Positions 36,301 through 49,905 of a stretch of DNA of 64,000 nt are shown here, in pieces. Made by a program: the position numbers and the translations under genes. Every line of letters starts with the position of its first letter. Positions within the stretch are counted from its first letter, which is position 1. Under the pieces are notes generated by a model, which worked only from the letters and a program-made list of their open reading frames with translations, did no database searches and was not told the DNA's origin. The stretch comes from Petrosia ficiformis (taxonomy: Eukaryota > Porifera > Demospongiae > Haplosclerida > Petrosiidae), in contig OX345636.1 in the NCBI GenBank assembly GCA_947044365.1, forward strand, positions 34,601,212 through 34,665,211. The letters run 5' to 3'.

Positions 36301-39300
36301 CTAGAATTACTTTCCCGTTCAATTAAAGCACGTGACTATCGAATACCTCAAGAACACGGGAATTTATGGCATGCTAACATTCTGTTGCTAATGGCAACTT
36401 TTGCCTCCATATTTATTAATTAACTTTATAATAGTTATTAAAGTTTTGTTATGTCACATGATGCCATCATTGCAATTTGATTGGCGAGGCCGAGATTTCT
36501 GGCTTGAGACAGATTCAATGCACGCGTTTCGCCAGACCCTTTCTCCCTCGTGCGAAGGGGCTGGGCTTGCCAGACTAGCACCTTACTTGGTATATGTATA
36601 CAATTTTTGAGCTCTGTTCTAGTTGGTTGTATACATAACATCATGTTGGATAAACATATATAGATATGTACATGATCATTATAGTACGATAACACAAGTT
36701 TTATAAAGTTTTAGCTAATAGTTGTGTTGTGTGATCGATTTGAATGAAATATCACATTGATAAAGGTATTAGTATTACAAACTTTGCTTGCTACCAGTAG
36801 GTTGTGTGTTCTTCATGGAGTTTCAGAGATTATCTCACCAATCTAAACAAAAATATATTATATAACTATGATACACATAATAATAATGCATTATCTAATT
36901 ATCTAATTATAGTATATAAGAATAATAAAAACATTTTCAAAAAAATGAAAGAAAATGTAGGGATATCAAAACCGAAAAAGCACAGGAACAAGATTGGGAT
37001 GGTACCTGAAATGGAGCTAGTGATGTAGCTATAGCTATATAATTATAGCCAACTGCGGTCCGAAACTGTATCATGTATATAGCAACTCTTTGTTTTGTTA
37101 CTAAAAAAGATCGCTAAAGACAAGTACAAGACAGACTTCCTTGTCTTGGTTTGTTTGAGTTGCATGTTCATTTAAAATACTATAAAGTTTTGACAATGCA
37201 TGGTTAGTCTTTCAAGCATGATCAATAAAATAATATTTATTACAGTAGGTTATGTTGTGACAATAAAAAATTAATTCCCCACACATCCTTGTAAAAGAAA
37301 CTGAGTAAAACAGTATTAAGAAAAAGCAGTTCAGTATATTGAAAGTGTGTGATTTTATACACTACATTTCATTGGATTGGAAATAGTTAATTCGCAAAAT
37401 TTATGAGGAGAAAACACTAATCTAATTGATTGAAACAACAATCAGTGTGCACATGTTACAATAACTATTGGCATTCATAGGAGTTCATGATGAAGTGATT
37501 ATTGTATGGCCACAAAATTGACACATACAAATTTTGGAAACTGCATTGAAAACAAGAGTTATAATGAACTCCGATATATGTAACAAATGAAATTATTAAA
37601 TTTGACAAATTAAATTAATAATTTCATTTGTTACATAAATTAATAAATTATGTTGAAATCAATATTAACATGCAGTATAATTGTTTGTAACTGTTTTTGG
37701 GTGGGTAATATACCTACAGTTAGATACCTGACATTTAAGAAAGAGTTCAACTTACTGGACTACATAAAAGTTAGAAGCCACACTTTGTAAATAGAACTAA
37801 ACAAACACAATTGACTTTGACCCAGAGATGGTGTGAAGAATGCAGTGAGGTAGAAGACAAGATTCACTATTCATATAAATGAGATACATTAGTGTACATA
37901 ACATGTCATCTTTGAGTACTAGTGACCTACAAAAAACAGAAAACCTTTTATGCTCATGCAGCCATTTAATATCGAATGCAATAGTAATATCCAAATCACT
38001 TTAATATATTATACATGTATAATTGTTTATGTATGTGTGATTTTGTATTTACAATACCACTGTTTTGTCTTTAATTATCACACATAGTACTAAGTTGTAA
38101 GATATATATAGGTCACCTCAGCTTCTGAAAGTTTAATTGAATGTATTTCCCTTTGCTACACATTTACACATTATGATTACATCATTAGCTTTTGACAAGA
38201 AGCTGTAAATGATGCTGATCCCTATTCTGCAGCAATGATTGATTCCTTAATGACTGTTGTTAACCATGAATCAATGGCAGAAGAAGGGACACTTAAAGAT
38301 AGTGCTCCGTGTGGGCTTGGAACAGCAGAATCGCTTGAAGTAATGATACAATGACGCCATAATCGATTCATGAATCCACATATGGCACTTACTTGCCCAC
38401 ATCTTCGCGATTTTTATTTTTGCGAATCGTGTACAATTCGTGAAATATTCCACCACGAACATTTCCCGGCATACGGTATACAATTGATAGTATTTGTAAA
38501 CATCGCACTACTGCTTAATGATTGACATTATGTGCATGTGAGTGGTTATAACTTAATATAACTAGTAATTAGCCACTAATGTATTTTTGTTACTATTTTT
38601 ATTTACTATTGTATACAAAAATGGGATGACTTTGGTAACGTACTAGTTTATACTGTATACTAATGGATACATAAGGTGTGGTGTTGCATATATGTTACCA
38701 AAAATAAATTAACATATCCAAGAGCATGGTGTATGACATAATTGATTTACTTACATTACTTCAAGTTTAATACTCCTTGGCTACTTTCCTGATGAAACGT
38801 AAAAGGTAAAGAATTATGAATAAAATTATAATTAACATACCCTTTTCTGTCTGTATTACTTCCTCCTCAACCCTGTAACTGCCACTTACTTCATTGATGA
38901 AATATCTCTGAAAGGAAATAGTATAAGAAACATAGCTTACTGTATCTACATCTCGTGGGCGTGGACAACTTTTTCAGAGTGTATGTGGGGGAGGAGGGGA
39001 AAGATTTGCAGCATGCAAAGCATGCCAGTACATTCTAGGGGGGTCTGGGGGCATGCCCCCCCCCCCTTCCTCCCCAGGAAATTTGTAGGTTCTCTTACCT
39101 GGCTTCTGTATCATGTAATGATAGTTGAAAAAGACTGTTTGGACATTTTTAATACAGTTACTTTCAGTTCAGCCATTGTTAATATCATCCTCTTTTTATT
39201 TGTACAACATAAGGTAAAGGAGGAGAAAAAAAAAACATAATTACCATTTTCTGATTGCCCACAAGCCATTTTTTAGAGTCAGGCGAGATTTTTCAAAAAA

Positions 39301-39881
39301 GGTATTCTCTCTAATTGTAACGTACACATTTGCAACAGGTTGTGTCAATTCGTAACCATCATGTCTAGAAGTCCATTGTTGTAGTACATACTGGACACTG
39401 CTTAGTACTGCTCAGAAGATGTTTCTGCTGCATTAACTGAATTACTCCAAGTAGGTGATCAATGAGAGATCCAAAATTCAGTTAATATCATGCACAAATG
39501 TAGTTAAATTGGGAACACAACCTTTGACTGTCTTACATGTATTTATGATCTGCACCTTGAAATAGGTATTCTTTTTCAGCCATACTACGTACATGTTCAT
39601 CTTGAGCAGTTGATCATAATTATATATTTGCAACTCTGGAGAAGATATTTGATCTTTGTGGTTTGAGTATCCAGACATGTGGTCACACACTCAATATCAT
39701 GAATAATTATTATAATAACTAATACATGATTATTAGTCTTACAGAACAGTTCCTAACAACTATGAAAGTCATTTCATCACAGAGTGGAAATGAATACAAA
39801 AACTAACACTACGTTTAATGTTCAAAAGAAAGTAGAGTGACACTATAATGTTATGTAATGAAAAAAAATCACACAAGAAAA
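36301..39881. other. spacer between units A and B, no supported gene
   Basis: Includes upstream flank of unit A shared with about 46010-46720, a 23-bp-arm palindrome, a C-rich repeat patch at about 38950-39090, and downstream flank of gene B from 39670. Only chance-level ORFs. Confidence 0.55.
37577..37637. repeat. perfect inverted repeat, 23-bp arms
   Basis: TATGTAACAAATGAAATTAT.. at 37577-37599 is mirrored at 37615-37637, with a 15-nt loop. Unit B at the matching place (about 46225) has only one arm sequence. Confidence 0.9.
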
Positions 39882-42800
39882 TTAATTAATTTGCAGTAGT
39901 TGAATTTCTTCATGGGAGCCAGTTTCTTTGTGTTCACAGATAGGTAGAGCAAGTTCCTGTCTCTTTCTGGATGTTTGCTATAGAATAAAGTACCAGTGCA
40001 TTTTTCAAAATAATAATTATATATATGTATTTTACCAACCTGAGAAGAAGGCGGATTACATTCAGGTTCATATTGGTAAACATTTCTAACAAATGAACAT
40101 TTTACTTTTCCAAATTCTCCATTCACTCTGGTTTGATGTTCTACATTATCAGAAATCTTCCAGTGTCTATAATGAAGTATATCAGGTAGAATAAAAATAC
40201 AAATACAATATAGTGAATAATTATATATATATGAGACTTTATGAATGTAATAATTAGATGAACTTCAATATTCTTACTTGTCCTCACAGTCTTCCTCGTG
40301 TTTAGTAGGTTTATCCATATAAACTCCATGCAGGAAGGAGGGAATTCTTTCTCCGTTTTCCAATGCTCCAAATCTTCCTTGGGTACCAAATCTTCCAATT
40401 GAGGTAGGAAAATATGTCAAAATGTAAGTATTCTTGGCAGTTTTTGGTAAGAATTTGAGTAGTTTCTTCACTAGAGTAAGTAATAAGTATCATTGCTAAC
40501 ACAAGTTAGGTATGTCATCATTTACCTCGATGATCAGCATGCACACATCCAAATTCCTTATCACTTATTGGAGTGAAGATCACCAACAAATCATACTCTG
40601 TTTGGCAATCAATCAATTCTTCCATATTGCGTTCAACCTCAGGTTCCACCTGGTAAGAATCAAACAGTGTAAACAACATTTTCCTTATAACCCAGTCCCT
40701 ATATAATTCAAATTCTGTATTATAGGCTCAGTCTATTACTGAAATTTAATTATACCTGATCTAGTACATGGTACACTGTAAAAACAAATGGGTTATTTTA
40801 TGAGTTTCAATTCCTGCTGAGACTTATATAAATCAATGCTGCTTTCTTGTCTAACTAGGTAATGTCTACAAGTAATATTTTATTTATTTCGACTTTGATC
40901 AATATTGACCAGTAGTATATATAGTACATGGCATAATAAAGAATGTTAACAAAAACGATACAATGTACATAAACATATAGTATGTAAATGCCATAGTAAT
41001 TACATCTCTGGAGTACATCAGATGTTGTTTGCTATTATAAACATATAATTATGTACATGAATTTTTACTGAATTACAAATTAATGTACATATTCCATTGC
41101 TCAGGGAATGAGCATGTTGTTTTTGCAGATATTAGAGTTGGAATTCTAATAATACACCACAGGTTGTACCTATAATACTATATATTACATATTATAGCAA
41201 CATTGTATTAAATAATATGTTTGTTACCATATTATGCTTTATTATGACATGTACGTTATACTAGTCAATATAGATCAAGGTCAAATGAACGGGGAAAATA
41301 TAATTGTATTGAAACTCCTGCAACCAACTGAAGTTTAAAATAACCTATTACAGTGTAGAGTTGTTTAGATTGCACAAGTGTGCATATAAAAACATTATAG
41401 TGGGTGTGGTAGCAAAGCTTTGAACAGAGAAAGTTAGTTTGAATGCGCAGCAAATGAATGAAGGTTCAAGCATTCAAACTTTTTTCCAAATCCAAATATA
41501 TAGGATTAGGTTTAGGACTATAATATTTTAATTACAAGTATTAATTTTACTTGTTTCATTTGTTAAAATAATTGGGCAGTACAGTTGCAAGGACTTAACA
41601 TTTAGTTAATTGTTTAGATTGTTATGGATACACACATGCTAATGGCATAACTACTTTGAACTAGTTGAAGCACTATAAGGTTAGGTAGGGATAGTCATAA
41701 CAATGTATATAGAATACTATTCCTATCCCAACAGGTATAAAAACTTGTTACTTGCTGTTATAAGAGATATTTGTGTAATCATTACTTAGTATTGTGTTCA
41801 AACTTGTGAGGCTTAAATTAACACACTAATGTTTAGAGTGAAAGAAACAGAAAGAATAAAAACTGATATATTTCAGATATGTGCTAGCCAAGTTCTATAG
41901 TTCTATAAGGAATACTAAAAACAAATCTAGACACTAACTGACCTTTTCATAATCATCCTGAAAGCTATCCCAAGACCATATATGGGAAGGTATGTGCATT
42001 ATATTTGGGACACCTGAATGATGTTTGCAAGTTAATAGTGTTTCTTCATTTTTCTTTCCTGATGGCAGCTCTATCTTTTCCCACTCTAACTTGTATGGTT
42101 CGAAGTTGAAAGAAATGTTCTTTACAGGTTGGGTCCCTTTCTTTCCCTCTGCTGGCTTTTCCTTTCCCCACTCCAACATATATGGGTTGAAGTTGAAACA
42201 AATTGTCTATTTGATGGTAAAATTATATATTCATACTTTTATTGTATAATTATGCAGACTGACTACAAATTATAACATACATCAATAACTATTATAACAT
42301 TATAATGATGCATATTGCTAATTGTAGTCAGTGTGTTGATACACGTAATTATATAATATTTTTACTATGGAAACAATGAATCCCACACATTTTCAACTAA
42401 ATGCTAAAGTCACATGCTATGAAGATATTTTACTGTATTGCACCAGACGTCATATAACCTTGTATGTTATTGTACCGGAAGTCACCTGACTTGAAATTTT
42501 ATTGTACTACCAGTCACATGCTACACTCTTAGGACCAAGTAATAACAGTTGGAAAGAGATTATTTCTTGTATAGTAACTGGAACGATTGTACAAATGATT
42601 CTCGAACAAGGTAGCTTTATTAGTAACAATAACCAAAGACGTTATCTATATATACAGTACTAATTTTCTTGCTTCTGATCTGGCGATAGCTAATGATAAT
42701 CACTGATCGGGGTTTTACCTTGTAAATGTGCCTTATCATGATGGTTTTATGTTGCTAACTGTTTTTGAAAAGCCAGCTAGATTAGATAAATAACTTATAC

Positions 42801-45242
42801 AGATACACAAGAAATATTACTTGTTGGATTAAGCATATTGTTATTTTTCCTTTAGACTCGTGAATATACTTAGTATCTAGCTCATGATATTTCCTGGTAT
42901 CTGTATAATTATTATTAATGAATAATAATTATGAACATGTACACACAATATAATTTTCGCAGTGTAAACGTTATAAACCCTCCATCTTCAATACATACAT
43001 AGATTATGCATACATCATTACATGATAATAATTTACAGTATAATTATTTAGAAAAACGCCTTACTCTGTGAAACATAGTTTTATCCAACATGTATGCCAT
43101 ACTTTCCGATTCATGAGTAACTAAAATGCCAAACAAATTGCGCCCACACCCTTCATTTTTCACTATCTTGGCAACCTCAGAAATACTATCAATGATATCG
43201 GATGTAGAGCCCTTTTTTTTTTGTTTCTGTTAAAATAAAATGCAGTAATATTCTACAAATATGAGAATAATTATATCAAACGTACCTGGTGAACTTCATC
43301 AGTACAGTGGCAGAATTCTTCATTAATAACACGTACCTCCTTTTCTATTAACATATCCTCCACTACCTCAGCACACTTCGTATTAGTTGTATACAGTCGT
43401 AGCATTAGGAATTGCAAATCATTCTGACAAATTCTCTGAATTAACCCTTTGTTAAAAAACATTAGGTTATGAAACAATCCTTTAGAATATTGAATTAAAT
43501 GTATTACTGGTCTGTACCAATTTTTAATAATCTAATTTTGTATAGGAAGCCATATCTAGTCTCATGCAGCCAGACCAAACTCACTACGAATGAAGGGTCT
43601 GGTCAACTCGCTATATAATTATAGTGGCATTTGTCAAGAGCATTGTGTTGATGGCAAAACTGGTAATGAATTCATAACAACATTAATTATATTCATATAT
43701 ACATGCATGGCTTAATGATAAGTACATAACAGTTATAAATATACTTATTTTGGTTATAAATATTATTAGTGCATGCCTGCATGATTTGTCAACCATTAAA
43801 ATGATCACAAATCTGGTGAACTCTTGACTAACACTAGTGGTTGACCACACCCGGTTATCGCTATGCAAGTCTAAATCACATTGGAGTCTAGCTACACCAT
43901 TTTTCCTATCGTAATGAAAGCCAAGTAGGGAGCATTGCTGCATTAACCAATTATGGTTACATGGAATAATCCTGAATCAGAATTAGATATAAAATCTAAC
44001 AATTCAATTAAATATTTCCTTAATAGGTCACAAAATTTATATCATTTAAAAACAAAAGGTCTTCAGAGTTTTTAACTACGAAACAAGCTCTTTCTAGCTT
44101 CTATAAATTGTTGCAAAGATCATTTCTGTCAGAGCTAATGTAGTTGGAAAGAAAAATTGGAAATTAAAACTTAACCGGCACATGTGCAAACATGTGAATC
44201 TTAAAAAGCCATAGTATGATGCTAGCTTGAAAGTAGGTATAGATTACTAATATTAGTTACAATTATAAAATGTCATCACAAGTACAACTAGCAAATATCA
44301 GAACATTCAAGGTATACACATAAACTTTCTAACTTCTTAGGTCACAAATCTATAAATCATTTCACAATCATATATAATATAATACTACTTACAGTTGAAG
44401 GGATCACATCGGTTGTTCCTGAAGTGCTCAGGTCTTAAACCGGTGAAAGCAACAAATTCTGCAACATATTCGTGTGCAATTTTATGGGCATAACCAGGAA
44501 CAATAAGTATATAATAGAAACCATAAAGTAGAGCCAAGTAAATGCATGTTAGGACGATGTAGTTTATGTACTGGATTTGAATAAGGACATTAATTTCTGG
44601 AGCAATACAAGTAATATTGGATATGTCTTCTGTCCATATACCAGAACCTGGATTGTTACATGTGTAGACTGCACTATCAGCCCTAAATATATAGGTGAGA
44701 GTAAAGTATGCCACTGCAAGTACTAGTTGAGGAAACACGTGAAACACTAAATATGTCCAATACAATTTTGATTTCGACATTTTTCGTTTTAGTCTTCGAA
44801 GTACTTCAATATCTTTTCGTTCATATTCTCCAGTAGTTTTGCCACGTTCAAATGACAGTTCATGAATAGAATTTAAGAAACGTTCAGTATTTCCAGTGTA
44901 AACAATCTTCCAGAAGTATTGTAGACCGAAAAATCCTACAATTTCACTTAATACAATACTTTCAAAGTATTTAGCAAAATCTGGCAAGTCATCTCTACAG
45001 TACTGTTTAATGAAATCATCACCACCGTTGCACACGATCACAAAGCCACTGGAAACATAACGTGCTATTATTTTGGAGAATACATCAATAGTAAAGAATG
45101 CCAGGAGTATGTACAACAGGATTATAACGACACGATCCCACCAAAACATTCGTAGATATTTGGGCTTATTTAGAGTTAGGTCTTCCTTTCGATCAAAACT
45201 GAACTGGTCCAACTTCGTAACAATGGTTTTGACAGTATTCAT
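39882..45242 (-). CDS. pannexin/LRRC8-like four-TM protein, copy B (8 exons, 658 aa)
   Basis: Exons by eye: 44393-45242, 43286-43446, 43065-43226, 41943-42206, 40526-40649, 40278-40470, 40040-40166 and 39882-39977. The sum is 1977 nt, in frame throughout. TM segments are at about residues 37-59, 95-115, 164-186 and 226-250. Extracellular Cys are 71 and 82 in loop 1, and 195 and 212 in loop 2, with an N-glycosylation site NIT at 210-212. After TM4 comes YAHKIAHEYVAEFVAFTGLR, then CQNDLQFLMLRLYTTN. The unknown C-terminal region contains NLFGILVTHES, GVPNIMHIPSHIWSWDS, YDLLVIFTPISDKEFGCVHAD and ILTYFPTSIGRFG. Exon 4 is 72 nt longer than in copy A because of an internal repeat. The last donor (GTTGGT; GTTCAT in A) is weak but conserved. 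Channel function is inferred. Confidence 0.75.
42661..42817. other. intron-3 block identical to copy A
   Basis: Partner of 31640-31796. See that entry. Confidence 0.7.
43557..43873. mobile_element. TAGTCT-type MITE in intron 1 of gene B
   Basis: Begins TAGTCTCATGCAGCCAGACC, ends CTATGCAAGTCTA, with diverged inverted termini. Internal blocks (TTTGTCAAGAGCAT, CTGGTAATGAATTC, AAATACTTATTTTG-like) are shared with 51711-51990. No coding capacity. Confidence 0.65.
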
Positions 45243-45848
45243 GGCCGTGGAGTTAGTGAGGTACTTCCTCAACACGATGGTGAGATATTGCTTTTATATA
45301 CACTCGTACTCTAAGTTCACGAGTCGTCCTGTCCTTACGACCTCATAAACAATTAGATAATTATTAGCTATGTTTATATATAATTATATATAATATATAT
45401 ATAAATTATATACACTGTAAGTCATCACGAATAACATTTCAAGAGTCGTCCTGACCTTTCGACCTCATAAACCGGTAACAGTTAGATATTATCTTTATAT
45501 TAATTGTATAGATCTATCTCAGCAAGACCGCTTAATTAATGACATTTCACGAGTTGTCCTGACCTTCCAACCTCATAACCCGGGACGCCAGACGAGCTTT
45601 GCACCTTGCTTGTATACATAACATCATGTTGGATAAGCATGTATGACTATGTACATGATCAATAAAAATAACTTACTTACAAAACCTTGAAGTTAAATAA
45701 CAACCCAATCTTACTGGATTAAAAAAGATCCTACTACCTTGAAAACTTACCATGCTTATACACACGTGCTCTCCTAATTAACCTTAGGTGGGCGTTTTTA
45801 ATTAATAATTAAAATTATTGCATGCCTATTACTATTACAGATATGCTG

Positions 45849-45850
<2 letters not shown>
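45243..45850. promoter_or_regulatory. presumed 5-prime region of gene B
   Basis: Shared with the sequence upstream of gene A and itself containing three diverged copies of a short block (GAGTCGTCCTGACCTT..CGACCTCATAA near 45320, 45440 and 45550). Such repetition just upstream of a start codon could be regulatory, but no known motif is identified. Confidence 0.35.

Positions 45851-45946
<96 letters not shown>
45851..45946. repeat. (TG)n microsatellite
   Basis: About 95 bp of TG dinucleotides with one TATG interruption. Confidence 0.95.
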
Positions 45947-45947
<1 letters not shown>

Positions 45948-46678
45948 AGACAGATTTACAATAATAGTGAGGGTGTCAATTAAGGAATACCATTAATTAC
46001 AATTTAAAGTTTGCTTGCTACCAGTAGGTCGTTTGTCCTTCACGGAGTTTCAGAGATTATCTCACCAATCTAAACAAGAATATATTTACAACTATAATCG
46101 TTTGAAGAATACATTATAATTTATTTATGATAGCAATTATAATTTACTATGTACTCATAATAATTATTATAATAAATGTATTTATATTTGCATAACACAC
46201 GAGGTGGAACTAGTGAACTCCCATATATGTAACAAATCAAAATATGTTGAAATCAATATTAACAGTATGATTGTTTCTAACTGTGTTTTGGTGGGTAATA
46301 CTTACAGTTAGATTCCACAATTGACCTTGAGTTCGAGAGATGGTGTAATGAGGTAGAAGACAAGATACACTATTTATTCCTATAATATATACCTGAATAA
46401 ATGAGATACATTAGTGAAAAGGGTTTCATTTGTACATAACATGTCATCTTTGAGTAAGGTTGGGGACGAAACTAAGTTAAAAATAGTAACAGAATACTAT
46501 AGTAGCATTAGTGGCTAATTAGTTTACAAATACTATCAATTGTATAATTGTATTAACCTTAGCCATAATATATTTATAATTGCACTTTTGAACTAAACAC
46601 TAAAGTTTAATTGTCCTATATTATCACCTTAATGTATTTAGTACATAAAAATATTAACACAATACTATATAGTATACA

Positions 46679-46719
46679 AAAATGGGATGACTTCAGTGTT
46701 ACTGAAGTCATCCCATTTT
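46679..46719. repeat. perfect hairpin, 19-bp arms
   Basis: AAAATGGGATGACTTCAGT, loop GTT, then ACTGAAGTCATCCCATTTT. The homologous site in unit A (about 38620) has only AAAATGGGATGACTTTGGT and no second arm, so the palindrome formed after the duplication. Confidence 0.9.
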
Positions 46720-49439
46720 ACTAGTACTGTGTATTAATGGTGTTGCTTGTATGTTGAAGTGATTGGTAATTCATAAACATTTTTGGCCTTCTGCTTTTGA
46801 GTGGATATATATATACCCTTGTTTTTTCTAAATTCTCACTCTACCCACCACACCATGAAGCACATATGGAAGGGTATGATAATCAGTGTGGATGTGTCTG
46901 TTCACAAAATTTGTGGAAAACTACAAATGTTGGCAGCTCAGATGAGCTACTGGCAGACTTGAAATTGTACAACAAACAAAAATAATATAAAGCTTTTATT
47001 TAAACCTTTGGTTATCAAATTATGACAATTTGTAGAAATCCTGCTAACACATCAACAGCTCAAAACATAACTGATTTTGTTTGAAAGCTATCACTACAAA
47101 AGCACTACATCCAACCAAAAACAATTGAGGTATATAGTAGTCACTACAACATTGAACACTTGTTCCAAGCATTTCTGCCATGAATGTGAGTGTGCTACTC
47201 ACATGGTTCAAGATTTTAAATAATTATTATTAGTGATGTTGAATGTTGTTCTTAGTGTTTTGTATACGCTTTGGGAAACCAGAGATTACTATGCAACTCC
47301 TGTGAAACATTAGTGTTGTGAGACAGAAACTCAACAGTTGTGTCTGGTTATTGACACTAGTAAAACATATCAACCAGTTAGGGTTCTATCTAAAAATTTT
47401 GGTTTAGGGGAGTTGATGAAAAAGTGGGATGAAAAAACTGGGAGACATGTGGATGCATCTACGTAACCGAAAGCCATAGGGAGGGTCCAGTGCTGACGGC
47501 ATTTAGTTATAAAGAGTGTCAGCAACTATTATTACACCACTGATGAAAGTACGTTTGGTTATTAAATACTTATTGATTAAAACTATGATATGACTACCCA
47601 ATCATTTAGCACTTTTCAATAATTACTAGCACATAATGTCAATTATGAAATTCTCATTAAGAAAATAATTTATAGTAGTGTATTGTTTACAACTACTAAC
47701 AAATCTAAATTATGTTAACTTTAGCTATAATATATTCATAACTATACTTTTCAACTAAACTCTAATTGTGCTTTACTGTCATCTTAATTATTAACTGTTG
47801 TATCTTATATTTAGCCTTAACATGATACATTTTGCACAAATTATAATTCCCAGCTATGACTCACTACCTCAGTGATTTGCAATCCCTTGGTCAGGAGTGG
47901 GGAGATATCTCATTGTCAAGCAAAATGTAAATGGGTTGATTTGAATGCTGTTAGACCTGAAATGAGGAAATATTAATGACATCAGATTAGAACTAAAGTT
48001 ACAAATGTTCGCACTGTCACTGATATGCCTGGCATTGTAGTTACATAACATCAATGACACAGACCAAGTTAAAATAAGGATAAGAAAGAAACAACCTCAA
48101 CCATCACTTGAACTTTAACGAAAATATCAACACTGAAATGAGTGTGAAATTTGCTGTTGGTGTACCACCAATTGCTTGTGCAACAACTACAATCACTGCT
48201 AATCTTTCGTTTTCTGCAACAGAGTAAGACTCACTCAGTGAGACAATTGCATGGGAAACTGAAAAAGATATTGTAGTAAAAGCACATAAGACAGATATGA
48301 TTTGGACTATTGATGAGAAGGGTTCGCATGCATGCCAAATTCTATTCTAACTGGTGACTGCCATTTGGAATAAAGACAAGGTTGCCAAGCATTGGCTATG
48401 CCTATTGATCATGCTTTTCGACAAATTTCACTTCCTTCAAAATACACAGTAAACTCGGGCTTTGTGGTCGCATATAAAGCATCATGTGAATACAGAGGAA
48501 TAAAATCAGACTTCACATTGACTTTTCACCTAAAATAAACATCTTTGTTAGGTGCAGCAAATGAACTTCCCACAGTGCTCTCAATCCCCTCAATTAACTG
48601 GAATGGGCATGTATGCTCCTGATTTCTAGTATTAACTTTTTTATACAGTTTTTCTCAAGAATATAGTTCATATACAAAAAAGGAATAGCGATTATAATTA
48701 TTATGATAACTGTTGTTTTATGTCTATTTAATTATCTAGACACTTAGAACACTACGAAAACAACACTGATTTTCATAATATTGGATTTATTTTTATTATG
48801 TCACAGTATAATCTAGAAAGTAAAGTTAAAATCACTCTTGCAGCCCTGCTATAGTATTGAAAGTTAATCAGTACCATCAATCCATTGAGTAAACAGAGCT
48901 TATTCCAGATTTTAAAAGTCAAGAAAGGAATAAATTGTTGGGTGGTAAATTAGCAATATCATTCATGTATAATTCAACTATAATCTACAGCTTGTAGAAA
49001 ATGCATAGTTAGACTTATTATAGTGAACTAAAGTACACATGAAGTCCACTGAGTAATAAACACCGAGTGACTTTGTTACTGGTGATGCATATTGTTTGCA
49101 TAATTAACTAGGATATATGATTTTGGTACATCCAATAAAATATATCAATATTTTAACTGAGGTTACAGATCAGGGGGTGCCAGGGTACTATACACTTATA
49201 AATGTTTTGGCTACATAATGGTCTGCACCATAATGACATTAATCTAAATTATAAGTAATCATAGAAAAGACTTGACTTAACTAGTGATGTTTATAGAAGC
49301 TATTGAAAAAGAGTGGGGTGGTGTGGGAATGGTACTAGCCACCATAGTAAGCTAAAGGTTTGTCTCAGTAGGTTTCAAGTTTTTGTCATTGTAGAGTTCA
49401 AATGTCATCGATTGTTAAGCAAGAGGTAGTAATAGGGTT
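46720..49439. other. no supported gene
   Basis: Short ORFs only. A stretch at about 48100-48450 is less AT-rich and might be decayed coding sequence, but I cannot identify a frame or motif. Confidence 0.45.
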
Positions 49440-49905
49440 TCCTTAACCATAGCCAGACCCAACCTACTACGAAGGAAGGGTCTGGGGAAAAGCCTATATG
49501 CACTTGATTCAAGTAGGACTAGATGATTGGTGGCGGTACATCTTACTAGTACTTTTGACCATCATAACTAGTGATGTGATGTAATGTACGACCAACAAGA
49601 AATGGAGTTGTGTTCTCTTTCTGACAGTAATGATAGCAAAGTAACAGAGAAGGCTAAAATATTCAGACTGCCTGGAGATCGAGCACGTCCTTTAATTCAG
49701 TAATACCTACTTTTCTCATTGCAATCTCAGCAGCAATTTTAGCCATTTTAATATGTGAAACCATAATATTTACCATAAACTTAAATAAAGTCGCGAATTT
49801 AATTATAATAACTTGATGTATTTAAACGAAGTGCATATAGGCTTGTTACCAGATCCCTCCTTCATAGTATGCATATAGGTTGGGTTTGGATATGCAAGAC
49901 TACTT
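49440..49905. mobile_element. TAGTCT-type MITE
   Basis: The left part CATAGCCAGACCCAACCTAC..GAAGGAAGGGTCTGG has an inverted partner at about 49850-49905 (CCAGATCCCTCCTTC ... GGTTGGGTTTGGATATGC). The ends resemble the elements at 43557 and 51711. No coding capacity. Confidence 0.6.

Larger units (their letters stand above)
27920..46750. repeat. tandem duplication of the four-TM channel-like gene
   Basis: Unit A is about 27920-38700 and unit B about 39670-46750. Downstream flank, all eight exons, introns and upstream flank (TTGCTTGCTACCAGTAGGT at about 36785 and 46010) match in order. Unit A is longer mainly because of later insertions: a hAT MITE at 32600-33140 and the MULE/zinc-finger relics at 35244-36300. 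Confidence 0.85.
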
